This document shows positions 48,840-60,000 of a DNA stretch of 64,000 bases, one piece after another. A program made the translations under genes and the position numbers. The first letter of the stretch is position 1. Every line of letters begins with the position of its first letter. The stretch comes from Cheiracanthium punctorium (Eukaryota > Arthropoda > Arachnida > Araneae > Cheiracanthiidae): the NCBI GenBank assembly GCA_038373885.1, contig JAWZYV010016607.1, positions 49,253 to 113,252 of the forward strand. The letters are read 5' to 3'. Below the pieces are notes generated by a model, which worked only from the letters and a program-made list of their open reading frames with translations, was not told the DNA's origin and made no database searches.

Positions 48840-49440
48840 AGCCAAATATTTCGATATCGCCAAGCTGAGTTCAATTTGAAAGATTTCCTTCTGACACTTT
48901 ATTTGGCGATATTTCACCAAAAGCCGACAAACTTGAGATAGTCAGCGAGATTTTGGGGATAGCCAAAGTAGTCATTGACCACAGACTTTCAATGAATTGA
49001 ATGCATCTATACACCTCAATGTATTCAAAGTCATTTGGCTCACCATGTAAATAAATTCTCAGTCGATTGCTGTCAAAAAAGATATTGAAAACAGTTAGAT
49101 ATTACAATAGTTCTAAATACAAAGTTAAAAAATCTACGGGTTAAAGTTTTAGAGTTATACAAAATAGGAAATAATTTTTGGCGCCAAATTTGGCGATATT
49201 TCTGCGAAAGTCGTCAATGTCGACGACATTTGGCGAGATTTTAAGCATAAACCGAACAATGAGAGATTATCGCCAAATTTGGCGATATTTCGCCAAAACT
49301 CGCCAAGAACGATGACAAATGGCGATACTTTGGGCATCGACCAAATGACTGACTATCGCCAAATTTGGCGATATTTCGCCAAAACTCGCCAAGGTCGAGG
49401 ACAGACGGCGAGATTTTGGGCATGTACCAAACAATGACTG
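48840..49440. repeat. 86-bp satellite-like repeat with 20-bp palindromes
   Basis: Three units spaced by 86 bp (from about 49165) each contain a form of TATCGCCAAATTTGGCGATA; two copies at 49268-49287 and 49354-49373 are perfect palindromes. Units continue TTTCGCCAAAACTCGCCAAG and GGCGAGATTTTGGGCAT. A diverged unit lies at about 48850-48980. Confidence 0.9.
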
Positions 49441-50465
49441 TCTACAGTTGTATTATAATGAAGATGTCCATAGACATTAAGGTACTGAAATTCTTTTCGG
49501 TGGTCCTGTAAATAAACTCTCCAGTAGATTGGAACCAAAAATCGAGATGCACAACTAGATGTTACAGCATTCTTATATATGAAATTTCATAATAGTTTTT
49601 GAGATTTGAGAGTTAAATATGCACACACGTACACCAAAAGTCGCCAAGCTTGGCGACTTTTGGCATAGTTCTTGAGGGAGGCACGTGACCGTGGTCAGAC
49701 CATTACCTAACTTATGTGGTAGGACGGTATTGTGCTTGAAATGGATGAATGCCCCTAAAATTGCTATTGACCGTAATGTATTGGAAATCTTTTGAGTGTT
49801 CCTGTAGCAGAACTATAAATGATAAAGACACTTTTTTTAATGGAGAAATTCATTTTCTAACTCTTTACAGCATATATCACTTCTGAGTCGTTTGAAATAG
49901 CCCAATACCTCTAAAAAACGCTTTGATGAATTTCGGCCCATAGAGCGTAATGTATTTCGAATCTTTTGGGCGGTCCTGTAGATAAACTATTCAGTCGAAT
50001 GGAACCGAAAGGGAAGGTGCACAACTAGATGTTACAACAATCCTAAATATAAAGTTTCAACATTCAACGCCTAACAGTTTTTGAGATATGCGAGTTTAAT
50101 GAATTTCGGCCCATTGAGTGTAATGTATTTCGAATGTTTTGGGCAGTCCTGTAGATAAACTATCCAGTCGAATGGAACCAAAAGGGGAGGTGCACAACTA
50201 GATGTTACAACTATCCAAAATATGAAGTTTCGACATTCTACGCCTAATAGCTTTTGAGTTAGGCGAGTTTAATGAATTTCGGCCCATAGACCGTAATGTA
50301 TTTCGAATCTTTTGGGCGGTCCTGTACATAAACTATCCATTCGATTGCTACCAAAAGGGGAGGTGCACAACTAGATCATAGAACAATCCTAAATATCAAA
50401 TCTCAACATTCTACGACCCATAGTTTTTGAGATATGCGAGTTACATACATACGTACGTACGTACG
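49441..50465. repeat. About 173-bp satellite-like repeat, at least three units
   Basis: TTTCGGCCCA recurs at 49931, 50103 and 50277 (periods 172 and 174), each followed by GTAATGTATTTCGAATCTTTTGGGCGGTCCTGTA-like sequence, GTGCACAACTAGAT and TTTTTGAGATATGCGAGTT-like sequence. Older units appear at 49480-49640 and 49000-49150. It ends in a (CGTA)n run at 50445-50463. Confidence 0.85.
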
Positions 50466-50659
50466 GCATGGAAAACGGCATGGAAAAACTGGCCACAGTA
50501 GACTCGCCACTGGTCAAAATGAGTTGCAGACGCGTTAATATGATCGTGCATGCTAGCCTACGATGTGATGCATCGAAAAAAATTTTTAAATTAAATTTAG
50601 AGGTAGTCAAAATCGGTTTTTATGTCGAAATTTGGCCCCCAAAATTTTTCGGGATCACA

Positions 50660-50693
50660 TTACTTCCTTATACTACGTACAAGGAAGTAATAA
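50660..50693. repeat. Terminal-type hairpin TTACTTCCTT/AAGGAAGTAA
   Basis: Ten-base perfect arms surround an 11-base loop (ATACTACGTAC). It closes the satellite-like region on its right side and resembles 3' terminal hairpins of mobile elements, but no family is assigned. Confidence 0.7.
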
Positions 50694-50814
50694 GTACAGT
50701 TTTTCACTTTTCAACATAGTCACCATTAACATTTAAACATTTGTCAAGTTGTGGCATCAGCTTTTGGATACCATCATCAAAGAACTCTGCCGCCTGACCG
50801 TTAAACCAGTTAGT

Positions 50815-51121
50815 TTATTAATATTTATTTATATATTTTTGTTTGTTCTTCTTTTATTTTCTTTTTATCCCTTCCCTTTTTTCCCCTCCCCGTGGTTTTG
50901 TTTGCCTTTTCTTGTCTCCATGTGGCAACATTGCTGCTTGTTTGTTTATTTTTTTCAGTTCCCTCTGCTTATTGAGACGAAGGGCTTTGTCTGATGAAGA
51001 CCGAAAGAATATTTTGGTCGAAACGATCGTAACGTATTATAAGTAACATTTTATGTGTGTTTTTTTTCACAAAGTTTTTATTTATTTTATCGTTTAACAC
51101 CAGTATTTTGAGTGTTTTTTA
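50815..51121 (+). mobile_element. Dispersed repeat with hammerhead core, copy 2 (best preserved)
   Basis: It has a pyrimidine-rich 5' part, then GTGGTTTTGTTTGCCTTTTC, GACGAAGGGCTTTGT, the ribozyme-like core, TAACATTTTATGTGTG, ACAAAGTTTTTATTT and CGTTTAACACCAGTATTTTG, then AGTGTTTTT. It is inserted into the mariner remnant, so its boundaries are defined by interrupted coding sequence. No target duplication was clearly identified. Confidence 0.8.
50988..51034 (+). ncRNA. Candidate minimal type I hammerhead ribozyme
   Basis: Intact core: CTGATGA (50991-50997), stem II GACC (50999-51002) with GGTC (51016-51019) around a 13-base loop, GAAA (51020-51023), stem III CG (51024-51025) pairing with CG (51028-51029) plus the A-U closing pair at 51023 and 51030, and A at 51031 as the predicted cleavage base (GUA). 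Stem I pairs T50990-A51032, G50989-C51033 and T50988-G51034. Stems I and III are short, as in minimal forms found in retroelements. Confidence 0.6.
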
Positions 51122-51515
51122 CGGAACTAATAACAGTTTCTTTCAACTTGTCATCATTTTCCAAGCTCTTTCCACCAAGAAGTTCGTTAAGTTTTGGAAA
51201 CACATGAAAGTCTGATGGTGCTAAGTCAGGGCTGTATGCTAGATGATCCAGTATTTTCCAATGAAAATTTTCCTGTTGCGTCTTTGTTTTTGCCGCAACG
51301 CGAGGCCGAACATTACACCTTCACCATAAACTTCAACAACCTGCCGGTGAATTTCAGCAGGACGAATATTTTTTTTTTTTTTTTTTCATCTAAAAACCGA
51401 ATAATTGAGCGCGAACTTCACAGTAGGTGGGATTACTGATTGACATAGTGACAAACGAAGCAGTTCAACCATAAGCCAACACCGGCAGAGAGACTGGCAA
51501 AGAGTGGCCGACCTT

Positions 51516-51722
51516 CGTGGCTGACGAGAAAGACAGGCTGCGGTGCTGACATTTGGTCATACCCCTTTTGCTCTCGAAGAGTCACGCGACCTAGGTGGTG
51601 TGGCTATCTTACTGTGCTATCTCGGATTAAGATGGCCACACCTCCTAAGTCACATGTCTCTGCGAGGGCAAAAGGGGTGTGTCCAAATCTCAGCACCGCA
51701 GCCTGTCTTTCTCATCAGCCGC
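51516..51722. mobile_element. Palindromic MITE, Mutator-like, 10-bp duplication
   Basis: Arms of about 95 bp (51516-51610 and 51630-51722) are inverted copies: GAGAAAGACAGGCTGCGGTG, then TGCTGA.ATTTGG, ACCCCTTTTGC, GTGTGGC. The 10-bp duplication GGCCGACCTT is perfect (51506-51515, 51723-51732). Long terminal repeats with a 9-10 bp duplication are typical of Mutator-like elements. It is non-coding. Confidence 0.9.
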
Positions 51723-51732
51723 GGCCGACCTT

Positions 51733-53210
51733 GAACTGACGTCACTTGACAGGATGCACAGACATGATGCGCAATCGTTGTTACCTTAAAAAATGACCTT
51801 CGTATTTTTAATATTTACCAATGTTTTATCTTTAAAGAGCTTCTAAATGCAGAAATAAATGACATCTAGGAATAATATGATAAATTGTAGTCTTAATATT
51901 AAACATATTAATTATCAGATTAATCTTTAGCTCGAAAACTAAAAAGGTAGGCTAAACAACTTACACCTTAACTACAAAATCATATATGTAAACTAAAATT
52001 TCAACCAAATAAAAACATTTTATTAAATTAAAGATTAATATTAGCACTAAAATTGTTAAAAAGTAAAAAGAAAAAATCCACTAAAAACATGTAAATATAA
52101 TTTAGAAAAAAAAAGTTTATTTATATAATATTTTAAAAATTGAGAAGATCGAGCAAATGTAATTTAACTTTGATAATTGACATACATATTATAAATAATT
52201 TTGAAAAGTAAGTGTGGTAAGTCGTTTAACATGACTTGAAGAAAAAAGAGCACACGGGAGATTTTCTATTTCATGCATAAACATAATATTTTATCTCTAA
52301 TTACGGTTACACTGAGTTTTGTATTTCATTAAAGCTTTCTCATATGGTCCAATATGTAAATAAGTAATTGCTTTGTATTTTCCGAAGAGACGCTTGAAAA
52401 TTTATGCGCTAACTTTTCTACAAAATATTATCATTAGCATTTTCAAAAGATGCAGCTGTTGCCTGCTAAAATCCAATAGTATAAGATTTTTAAATGAATA
52501 TTCACCCAAAGGAGTGATTGAAATTGGTTTTAAGAAAGAATGTTACTACTTTACAAACAGATATATTTTTAAAAAGCATATGATACACTTTATGTTCATT
52601 ATTTTAACGATCTTATCAAGTATTAAAGTATTTAACTAATTTAATAACAGATAATTTTAAACTCGGAAATTCCAAAAGGCTTTGTTTTATTTATTAAATA
52701 ATTTATTATATGATATGATTTTTGATATTTTTGGTGCTTTCACATTTATTTTAATAACTTTCTCATCTCGGATTTAATTAAATTTAAATCGATTTAATTT
52801 AAATTTAAGCCAATATTGCATAGTTTTAATCATGTGAACGAAAATAATTTCAATTATAAAACATTGTCGCATTTGTCAATCCCCCCCCCCCCCCCCCGTA
52901 GCTGGAAAACGGTTTTAACTTTAACTAAAAATCTGTCACTTTTCATTAAACTATAAAGAACAGAAACTAGGAAGCATAGTTTTGAAAAATTAAATTTTCA
53001 CACCAAAGGGTGTGAAAATTTACCATAAAGCTTTATGCTTGTTATATAATTAGATCAATGACTGAGTACTGGACATATATAAGTCGTTAGAAAACTCATG
53101 AAAAATTCATAAAACATACAAATAAATTTTATCACTTCGTTAGATATCTTTTGAATTTTACCCCCACCCCCATCCTCTCCACACATACATATACAACATT
53201 ACTATAATTA
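51733..53210. other. AT-rich DNA with a poly-C run
   Basis: No gene or element ends are seen. A run of about 16 C lies at 52883-52899, and TTCACACC/GGTGTGAA hairpin arms at about 52999-53020. Confidence 0.45.
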
Positions 53211-53213
53211 AAT

Positions 53214-53450
53214 GACCCCACCATGGCCGAGTGGAAAAGACACTGAAGATGGTAGATGGCTGAAGTATGAAGATCCAAAGCTCGGGCATACCGCCCGTCT
53301 TTCGAGCTAACGGCCCGGAGTTTTGGGCGGTTTTCTCCGGATGTAACGTGAATATGCATTAGAATCCCTTAAAAAGCCCTTCACCTAAGACATTCCCTGG
53401 GCAGATGCATCTCAGGTAGGCTTGCCAAACCGCGCAAAACAAATATAATA
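53214..53450 (+). repeat. tRNA-derived SINE (family S, copy 8) with A-box
   Basis: The head CCATGGCCGAGTGGAAAAGA carries the A-box TGGCCGAGTGG of Ser/Leu tRNAs, then AAGATCCAAAGCTCGGG as a degenerate B-box. The body has CGGAGTTTTGGGCGGTTTTC, CTCCGGATGTAACGTGAATA and TTAGAATCCCTTAAAAAG, and the tail ends in AATAAATAAATAAA. This is the most complete copy of the shared body. Confidence 0.85.
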
Positions 53451-54080
53451 AATAAATAAACATTAAAAGTATTATAGCCCACGGTCTGAAGGTAAATACC
53501 TGAAAATAAATATAAGGCTTAAACTCCTGGACTTGACTAGTTATTTTAATTCATTCAAGAACACGTGTCGAAATATTGCCATTAATAATTTTTGCGACTT
53601 TTACAGAAGTTTAGTAATATTAGCAACATCCGGCGTAACGCACTAAACTGTTTAAAGCCCTTTATATAACAACACAAAGATATAAAAAAAAAATTGGGGG
53701 GGGGGGGGAGGGAGGGTTCTTCTCACCATTCATGTAAATTGCCGGATGATTGAAAAATACGCAAATGATTTTAATATTTAGTTTCGTATTTACGAAGTTA
53801 ACTGGAAAAGAAACATTCAAAATTGCTTTTCAAATTATATTAGTCTGTCAGAAATCCTCTCCAGTTTATCATGAATAAATGTGACCTGTATATAACCCCA
53901 TGAGAAAAAAAAATATAAAAATAAATAAGTGCAACTTAAAAAAAAAATCATCATCACCAGTGTTTTTCTGTTGAGTATATGAAAACTCCGACGCTTTAAA
54001 TATATTTTTGAAAAACATCAAATACCGTCCAATTTTGTAGCTAAACTAAGAATTATTTATGCATGCTAAAGCGTGCTTTC
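53451..54080. other. AT-rich DNA with a poly-G run
   Basis: No gene or repeat family is seen. A run of about 15 G is at 53696-53709. Confidence 0.4.
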
Positions 54081-54084
54081 TCAC

Positions 54085-54560
54085 CCCCCCCCCGCCTTTT
54101 CTTTCGCTCTCCTGCAGCATGTTTGGCTGCGAAAATGAGGTGAAGACAGCTTGCATGCAAATGCTGTTATTAAAATCGCATCACCAATGGTGAAATATGG
54201 CCCCGGCTCAACTTTTATATGACGTAGAAGAGAAAGAGAGAAAGAGAGAGAGAGAGAGATAGAAGAGGTGGAAAAAGAAAGAAAAAAAAAAAACTTTTCT
54301 GATAAAGCTTCCAGTATCATATTTTGCATCACATAGAAAACTAAAACGACCTATTTTTGGGAATATCTTATACTCGTTGCCGTAAAAAGAAGAAGAGAGA
54401 GAAAAAGTTTTGGGGACATAATGACTTGTTTTGGTAATTAGCGATTTTCTTAATTGCCTGTCCGGGTGCTTGCTCCAGAAGAGTGCTCGTTGCTCCATTG
54501 TTGTCAAAAGGGCATCAGCTGAGACATGACCGTGATCAAACTAACGTTCGTCATCTCGTG
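54085..54560. promoter_or_regulatory. GC-richer island in the Scr upstream region, possible enhancer
   Basis: This block stands out from AT-rich neighbours and lacks repeat-family matches. It contains GCATGCAAATGC (octamer-like), GGTAATTAG and CTTAATTGCC (homeodomain core sites) and a (GA)n run at 54229-54260. A regulatory role is only inferred from position and composition. Confidence 0.25.
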
Positions 54561-56555
54561 AAGGTTATTTATTTATTTATTTACGTTAAGTAGAAAGGGA
54601 TTGCTGATGAACGAATCAATTATACATTACGGAATCCTCTTTTAATTTGTTGTGACTTTTATCAGTTTTAATACTGGTGAAAAGAAATTTTTATAAATCA
54701 AAATTATTGTGGGGGGTGATCATGCCTCGTTGACGAAATGTTTGAGGATGAACTCTGATCGGAGGATGAACACAGCCTCTTCGACTCCTATATACTGTGT
54801 AACCTCCCAAGTTGGACACTCCTTGACAGTTAGACGTACGTGACAGTTTGTCTTCCTTTAAATCTGTGATGGTTCAAAAGTGCATAACACGTAGTCTAGT
54901 CATCTAGTATTTACACAACAGTTTAAATATCGGAATATTTTTAAAGTGGTGAGTTGTTTTTTAATTCTTCTCTTAACACTGTACTGTTCAGTCACAGAAT
55001 CATTTGTGAATATTTTTGCAAATCAGTTAAATAGTAAGATAGTTGGTTTTCAACACAGTGGGACTCCCGAAATTTAGACACTTAAAGTGGGATGGATTCC
55101 GGCCCGTCTGATGAATTCATAGATAATGGTAACTGATGCTTTAAGATTGATGAGCACTGAAATATGTATTGTATGTGTAAGACAATTACTCACAAAGTAC
55201 ATGAATAATTAGACATTTTTTTTAAAGAAACTTTAGAAGAAAATATATGATGATCAAATTCCGTATAGTTGCTAAAACTATTTACAGAGCAACATGGGAA
55301 CGGTATTAACAAGAAACAATGAGAATAACTTCACATAAAAAATAAAAATAAAAAATTAATTATGAAGTTTGTTGCAATGTCACGGTTATGAAGGCAAGAG
55401 AAAACATCATTAGCTGAAAATACTTTGCAGGCACGAAACTATAACTAGAAAAATGTAGAATATAAACAAACTAATGTTGTATGTAAATGCCGGTATCTTG
55501 ACATTCAAATTTCTTATTTCGTTCATTTCTGAACTTTATACAGGAACCTAACCAAGTGGTTGTGGCATCACATCGATAGCCCGAGGATAAATACCCGGAA
55601 TGTCATATGCATTATTTCTCCTTCCTCATGATCATAAATCTTCCCTTGGGCATTTTGTCGTGTTCCCAACTGGAGGTCATAAACGAATCTTTGAGATCAA
55701 ACATGTAAGTATGATAACACATGTACCTAATTCAAGAATACATCGTTTCAAAGTGATGAAACAAACTGGCACGTGAATAGCTACATCAAAAAGTCATAAA
55801 ATTAAGCTTCTTTTTTTTTATTGCTGTTATCATCTTCATGACAATACCCGTGGAAGCATGTCTAATTACATCGAGCACAACAAATAGAGTACTTGATGTG
55901 AGAAAGAGGAGGATCCTTGTTCCGCGCAATTGGTTATGATCTACCATGAATACAAACAATGTATGTTCGTTGCCTGCCTGTCCACTCAACATCCAATGGT
56001 TTTCTGTATTCTAACAGAAAAATGTTCATATGCTGAATTAAACAAAATTCCTTGGCTTTTTGACACTTTATTTACCGTATTAAGAATTGTCAAGACTATC
56101 AACTTGTATCTATTTGTTTTCTCTGGTTATAGTTAGGCAATGAATGATCAATACTGATTAATGTAATAAAAAAGAAAATTACGAAAAAATTAATAAGCTA
56201 TAGGTTTGATGACTGGTTTTATAAACGAGTCTTTTTCAAAAGAGTAAAAGACCAACAAATCTGAAGGAGTCAAGTAATACTTTAATTGACACACTTTTAG
56301 AAAATCTAATCCTTTAATCATAAAACAGACGTCTGAAAATTCACTAATGCTCTTTTTGGGGAGGAGGCGCTCGACATGATTAGAAAGTGAGCGGAAAGCT
56401 GTCTATTTAAAACAATCTACTCTAATAGAACATGCAATCGTGATGTAAGCTGATTAAATGAAGTATTTGGTAGTGATTTTTCAAAGGAATGGTTACAATG
56501 AATAGATTTTTCTTTTTTTTTTTACAATTTTAATGTAACAGTACTTCTAAGTACA
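54561..56555. other. Non-coding DNA, no gene seen
   Basis: Mixed AT-rich sequence. Around 55540-55690 a patch with CCTAACCAAGTGGTTGTGGC might be a decayed tRNA-like SINE, but no second copy confirms it. Confidence 0.4.
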
Positions 56556-56720
56556 ATCGGTGGGTTAACAGAATAATTTTGTTGAATCAACTAAACTTTC
56601 ATTCATATTTTGTTGAATCAACAAATCGTTTGATGATTCAGGAAAACTTCTTGAAGATCCAACAAAATCAATCTGTTAAAATAACACCCACTGAATTTTT
56701 TTTTGTTGAATTCAACAAAA
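56556..56720. repeat. Foldback element rich in TTTTGTTGAATC words, copy 1
   Basis: The left part GGTGGGTTAACAGAATAATTTTG and, from the right near 56694, AGTGGGTG...TTAACAGATTGATTTTG are inverted. Adjacent to it, TTTTGTTGAATTCAACAAAA at 56701-56720 is a perfect 20-bp palindrome. Similar words occur near 58085-58220 and 30900-31020. Confidence 0.6.
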
Positions 56721-58084
56721 TATTTTAATTTTATTGCGAAAAGGATCGATTTTCGCGATTGAAAAATCAATCCCATTTGATAAGTGAATGTTATTTAAAT
56801 TGAAATATACAGCATTTCTGTATAAAAAATTTCCAATTAGTATTAGAACAGTTGTAGCTTTTCAATAAATTACAAAGTATAACAATTGCCCCACTGATAA
56901 ATGAATTTATGAAATTTTAGTTCTTATAATAGTTGTAACTCTCTCCATTTGCTCCTCCAATTTCTTTCTGTAGAATGGCACGGATTTTATTTGATGTACG
57001 AAAATATCCTCAACTTTTTTACTTTGTTTACGTGAAGTTAAAAAAAATAAAAGGAAAATAAAATTAATCATCAGTTTGTTTAGCTAAATATATAAGGCAA
57101 ATTTATGTGTATTAAGATCACTCTGAAAAAAAAGTTGCAATTCCACTTTTATCATGTGTTAAGTTTTCTAGGTTTTTTTAAAATAGAATTTTTAATTACT
57201 AGTGGATAGAAAACTAATGTATTTTAGAAAAAATTAGCATGTCGGCGCACTTATTATTTCCTTTTTTCCTTTTCTCTTTTTCTTAATAAAATAAAAGGCA
57301 AACACCCTTTTTGTTATCAGATGTTAATCAGAAAGGAAAAAAAGAGTTATAAAGAATATAAACATTTTAGTGTTTACAAAAGTTCAATTTCAGGTAACAA
57401 GCATCGTAAATGTCCTACAACACAATGCAGATATTCACACAATTAACTAATAAATACATGCTCATTCTTGTTAACTAGACAGTACACAATTCTTCGATGG
57501 GAAAAATGAGGTATTTTTATTTTTAAATATTTATTTATTATAATCCTTGCTATCCCATAATATTTTAAATGTAAACGAAAGTGATAACAGCACACAACTT
57601 CAACTGCCAAAGGAAGACGAACTTTGTACAGCTTTACAAAGTCAACTCTTTCATCCTCTCATGAATGACTTCGGAAACTACCGCCTCAGGTTGTTCTGGA
57701 TAATGTATTGCTTTTAAAAAATCTCCACTCAATCGCAAACATTTTCTTGCGTGTCAGTGGCACACCACACTAGTTGTAACGTATTACAGGTGTGATCTCA
57801 ATGTCTTCACGGATGCATGAAAGTGTATTAGCATGTTTGTTGGTGTCATCGGTGATTGTCAAAAGGCAAAACTGAATAGGCCTAGTATTTGTTTGTTTAA
57901 GCATCTTTATTGAATAGTATTGGGCTTGAACGATTTTTCTTTAAAGGCATTATCCGACACACAGGTGTTTCAGATAATATGTAATGAAAAGGTGTAAATG
58001 TACGATGCATATTATGCTGTATTTTGAGGGATCTCAAATGTGCACGTAAAAAAAAAAAAGTTTTCTTGGGTTCAAATAAAGGTG
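56721..58084. other. AT-rich non-coding DNA
   Basis: No gene or defined element is seen. A moderately GC-rich patch at 57590-57860 has no recognised domain or repeat. Confidence 0.4.
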
Positions 58085-58220
58085 TTGATTCAACAAAAAT
58101 TTGATTGGAACTATTGTAATTGAATGGCATTGTTGATTTAATAAAATATCAACGAGAGTTTTGTTCGTCCAACAAAATTATTTAGTTAAGATAAATTTTG
58201 TTGAATTGAATCAAACTGTT
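58085..58220. repeat. Foldback element rich in TTTTGTTGAATC words, copy 2
   Basis: GTTGATTCAACAAAAATTTG and AAATTTTGTTGAATTGAATC face each other across about 100 bp, as in the copy at 56.6 kb. Ends are not well conserved. Confidence 0.5.
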
Positions 58221-59449
58221 TTTACAACGTACATAACACAAAACAATTTAATACGTTTTTGCTTTTAATATAACTAGCAAATAAGAAACTAACTGTACTT
58301 TATAATGTTGCTCATGCAAGATACTTTAAAACAAAACTTTTCAAATCTAAAATGGCTTAAAATATCTACAATGGTAAAATATCTACTGTAAAATTTCAAA
58401 AATATCCAAAGCTAAAGTAGGTTTAATATTTCCATGTGTATATATGTAAGGCATTTATGAAAAAATTCGAAAATTTTCCGATTTTCTCTCTCTTTATTTT
58501 TTCTTTTCTTTCTTTCTTTTTTCTTTTTTTCTTTTTTCTGTTTTTGGTTGTTGTTGTATGTGTGTGTTCATAAAGAATTAAAAAAGAAAAAAAACTACAA
58601 CAATTAAGCTAGAAAATAGGCAACCCTTAAAATGGCGTATAAATTGCTTTATGAATCTATGACCTGAATCTGTAACATTTTGGCCCACTACTGCGGAAGT
58701 GGGTGAATGGTGGGGAGTAAGAGAAAGTTTACGAACCGAAAGGAAGACTTTGAGAAACGCTTTCTCAGCGCATAGTGTCAGGTTTGTTGACTCCAGTTTG
58801 TTCCTTTTGACTGCTAGCTGAAATCTGCTGGCACAGATTAATTGATGTTTTTCAGGGTTGTATCTTAAAGAACGTTAAAGGGAGTAAACTCTAAGTGTCA
58901 TTCTATTTTTCACTGTATTGCAAGGCCGTATACGACACAATTATTATCATTAAGATAAATAGGAAAAAAAAATTATATACTTCTTTCTCAGACTTGCGTC
59001 CTCAGTTGAAGACACAAATATTGCCTGTACTATCGGACAGCATGAATGTGCTATTTTGCTCAAATAAAGAAACACCCATTTTTTTCAAAAATTTAATAAT
59101 CGGGATTTTCAATTTTATTTTTTTAATTAAAAGTTTAACCTTTATTATCAAAAGAAACATTATTTAATTCAACGAGAAATTATTTAATCAGGCCATCAGG
59201 TGCAAAATGGGGATAGGTATTTTTAAAATTGTGTTATTCAAAAAAAAAACTACACTCGTCCGTAGTTTTTTGTCGGCTTTATAAATAATTAAATTATGCT
59301 AGAGTCTCTAAAATTTCTGAATGCTTTTTCGTAAACTTTAGTATGCACTTTTAAAATGGATAAGTCTATGAGATTACGCAACTTTCATAATAATAATAAT
59401 AATCATCATCACAGAAATAGCATTACGAAATTTTTTATGATGCCATCTA
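58221..59449. other. AT-rich non-coding DNA
   Basis: A pyrimidine-rich tract lies at 58480-58545. No gene or paired element ends are seen. Confidence 0.4.
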
Positions 59450-60000
59450 TACAAAGGGTTTTCGAATAGGAATGATACAATTTTAAATGGTTAGAATGTC
59501 AACACTGCGCATTTGTTTTTGACATTTCTTGTGTCATTTGTGTTTATTATGCTATTCCATTTAATCATGGAAAGAACCACGCTTGAACGACGTTTCGAAA
59601 TTATTAAATTGCTTTATCAAAATCAGTGTTCACATGTGAATACTGAGAGAAATTTCAGAATTCCTGGACGACATTATTCAGTTCTTGTGATCTAACAGCA
59701 TGTGATTTCTTTCTTTGGGGATGTGTTAAGTCACACATTTATGCTAATAATCCAATAACAATTGATCAATTAAAAAAACAACATTGAACGTGTTATTCGT
59801 GAAATAACATCAAATTTATGTGAAAGAGTGATGGAAAGTTTGGTTGACAGAATGCCTTATGTACAGAGAAGTCGTGGTGCTCACTTGAACGATATCATTT
59901 TTCATACTTAATGCTTAAAAAGAAAAAATGTATCACTGAATAATTTACGTTTTTTTTTTTAAATTTTTAAATTGTATCACTCTTAATGGAAAACCCTTTA
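59450..60000 (+). pseudogene. Deleted mariner-like element, 551 bp
   Basis: The ends TACAAAGGGTTTTCGAATAG and, from the right, TAAAGGGTTTTCCATTAAG are inverted, followed by GTGATACAATTT in both; both edges are TA. Coding begins MERTTLERRFEIIKLLY (59567), then jumps after about 40 codons to DLTACDFFLWG, which in mariner relatives surrounds the last catalytic aspartate, and on to RVMESLVDRMPYVQRSRG, ending near 59911. One frameshift lies near 59778. Most of the catalytic domain is deleted, so the element is non-autonomous. Confidence 0.85.

Larger units (their letters stand above)
50698..51375 (-). pseudogene. mariner transposase remnant, split by a repeat
   Basis: On the minus strand 50815-50700 encodes NWFNGQAAEFFDDGIQKL and DKCLNVNGDYVEK, the usual C-terminus of mariner/SETMAR-like transposases. 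51240-51120 encodes DLAPSDFHVFPKLNELL and SLENDDKLKETVISS, just before it. 51365-51290 encodes IRPAEIHRQVVEVYGEGVM, from the N-terminal region. The middle is deleted, frames are broken, and a ribozyme-bearing repeat (50815-51121) is inserted. Confidence 0.85.

Noticed and set aside
49155..49538. Short frames with repeated GEFWRNIAKFGD-like words as a repeat protein.
   Set aside because: They are translations of the 86-bp tandem repeat, broken by stops.
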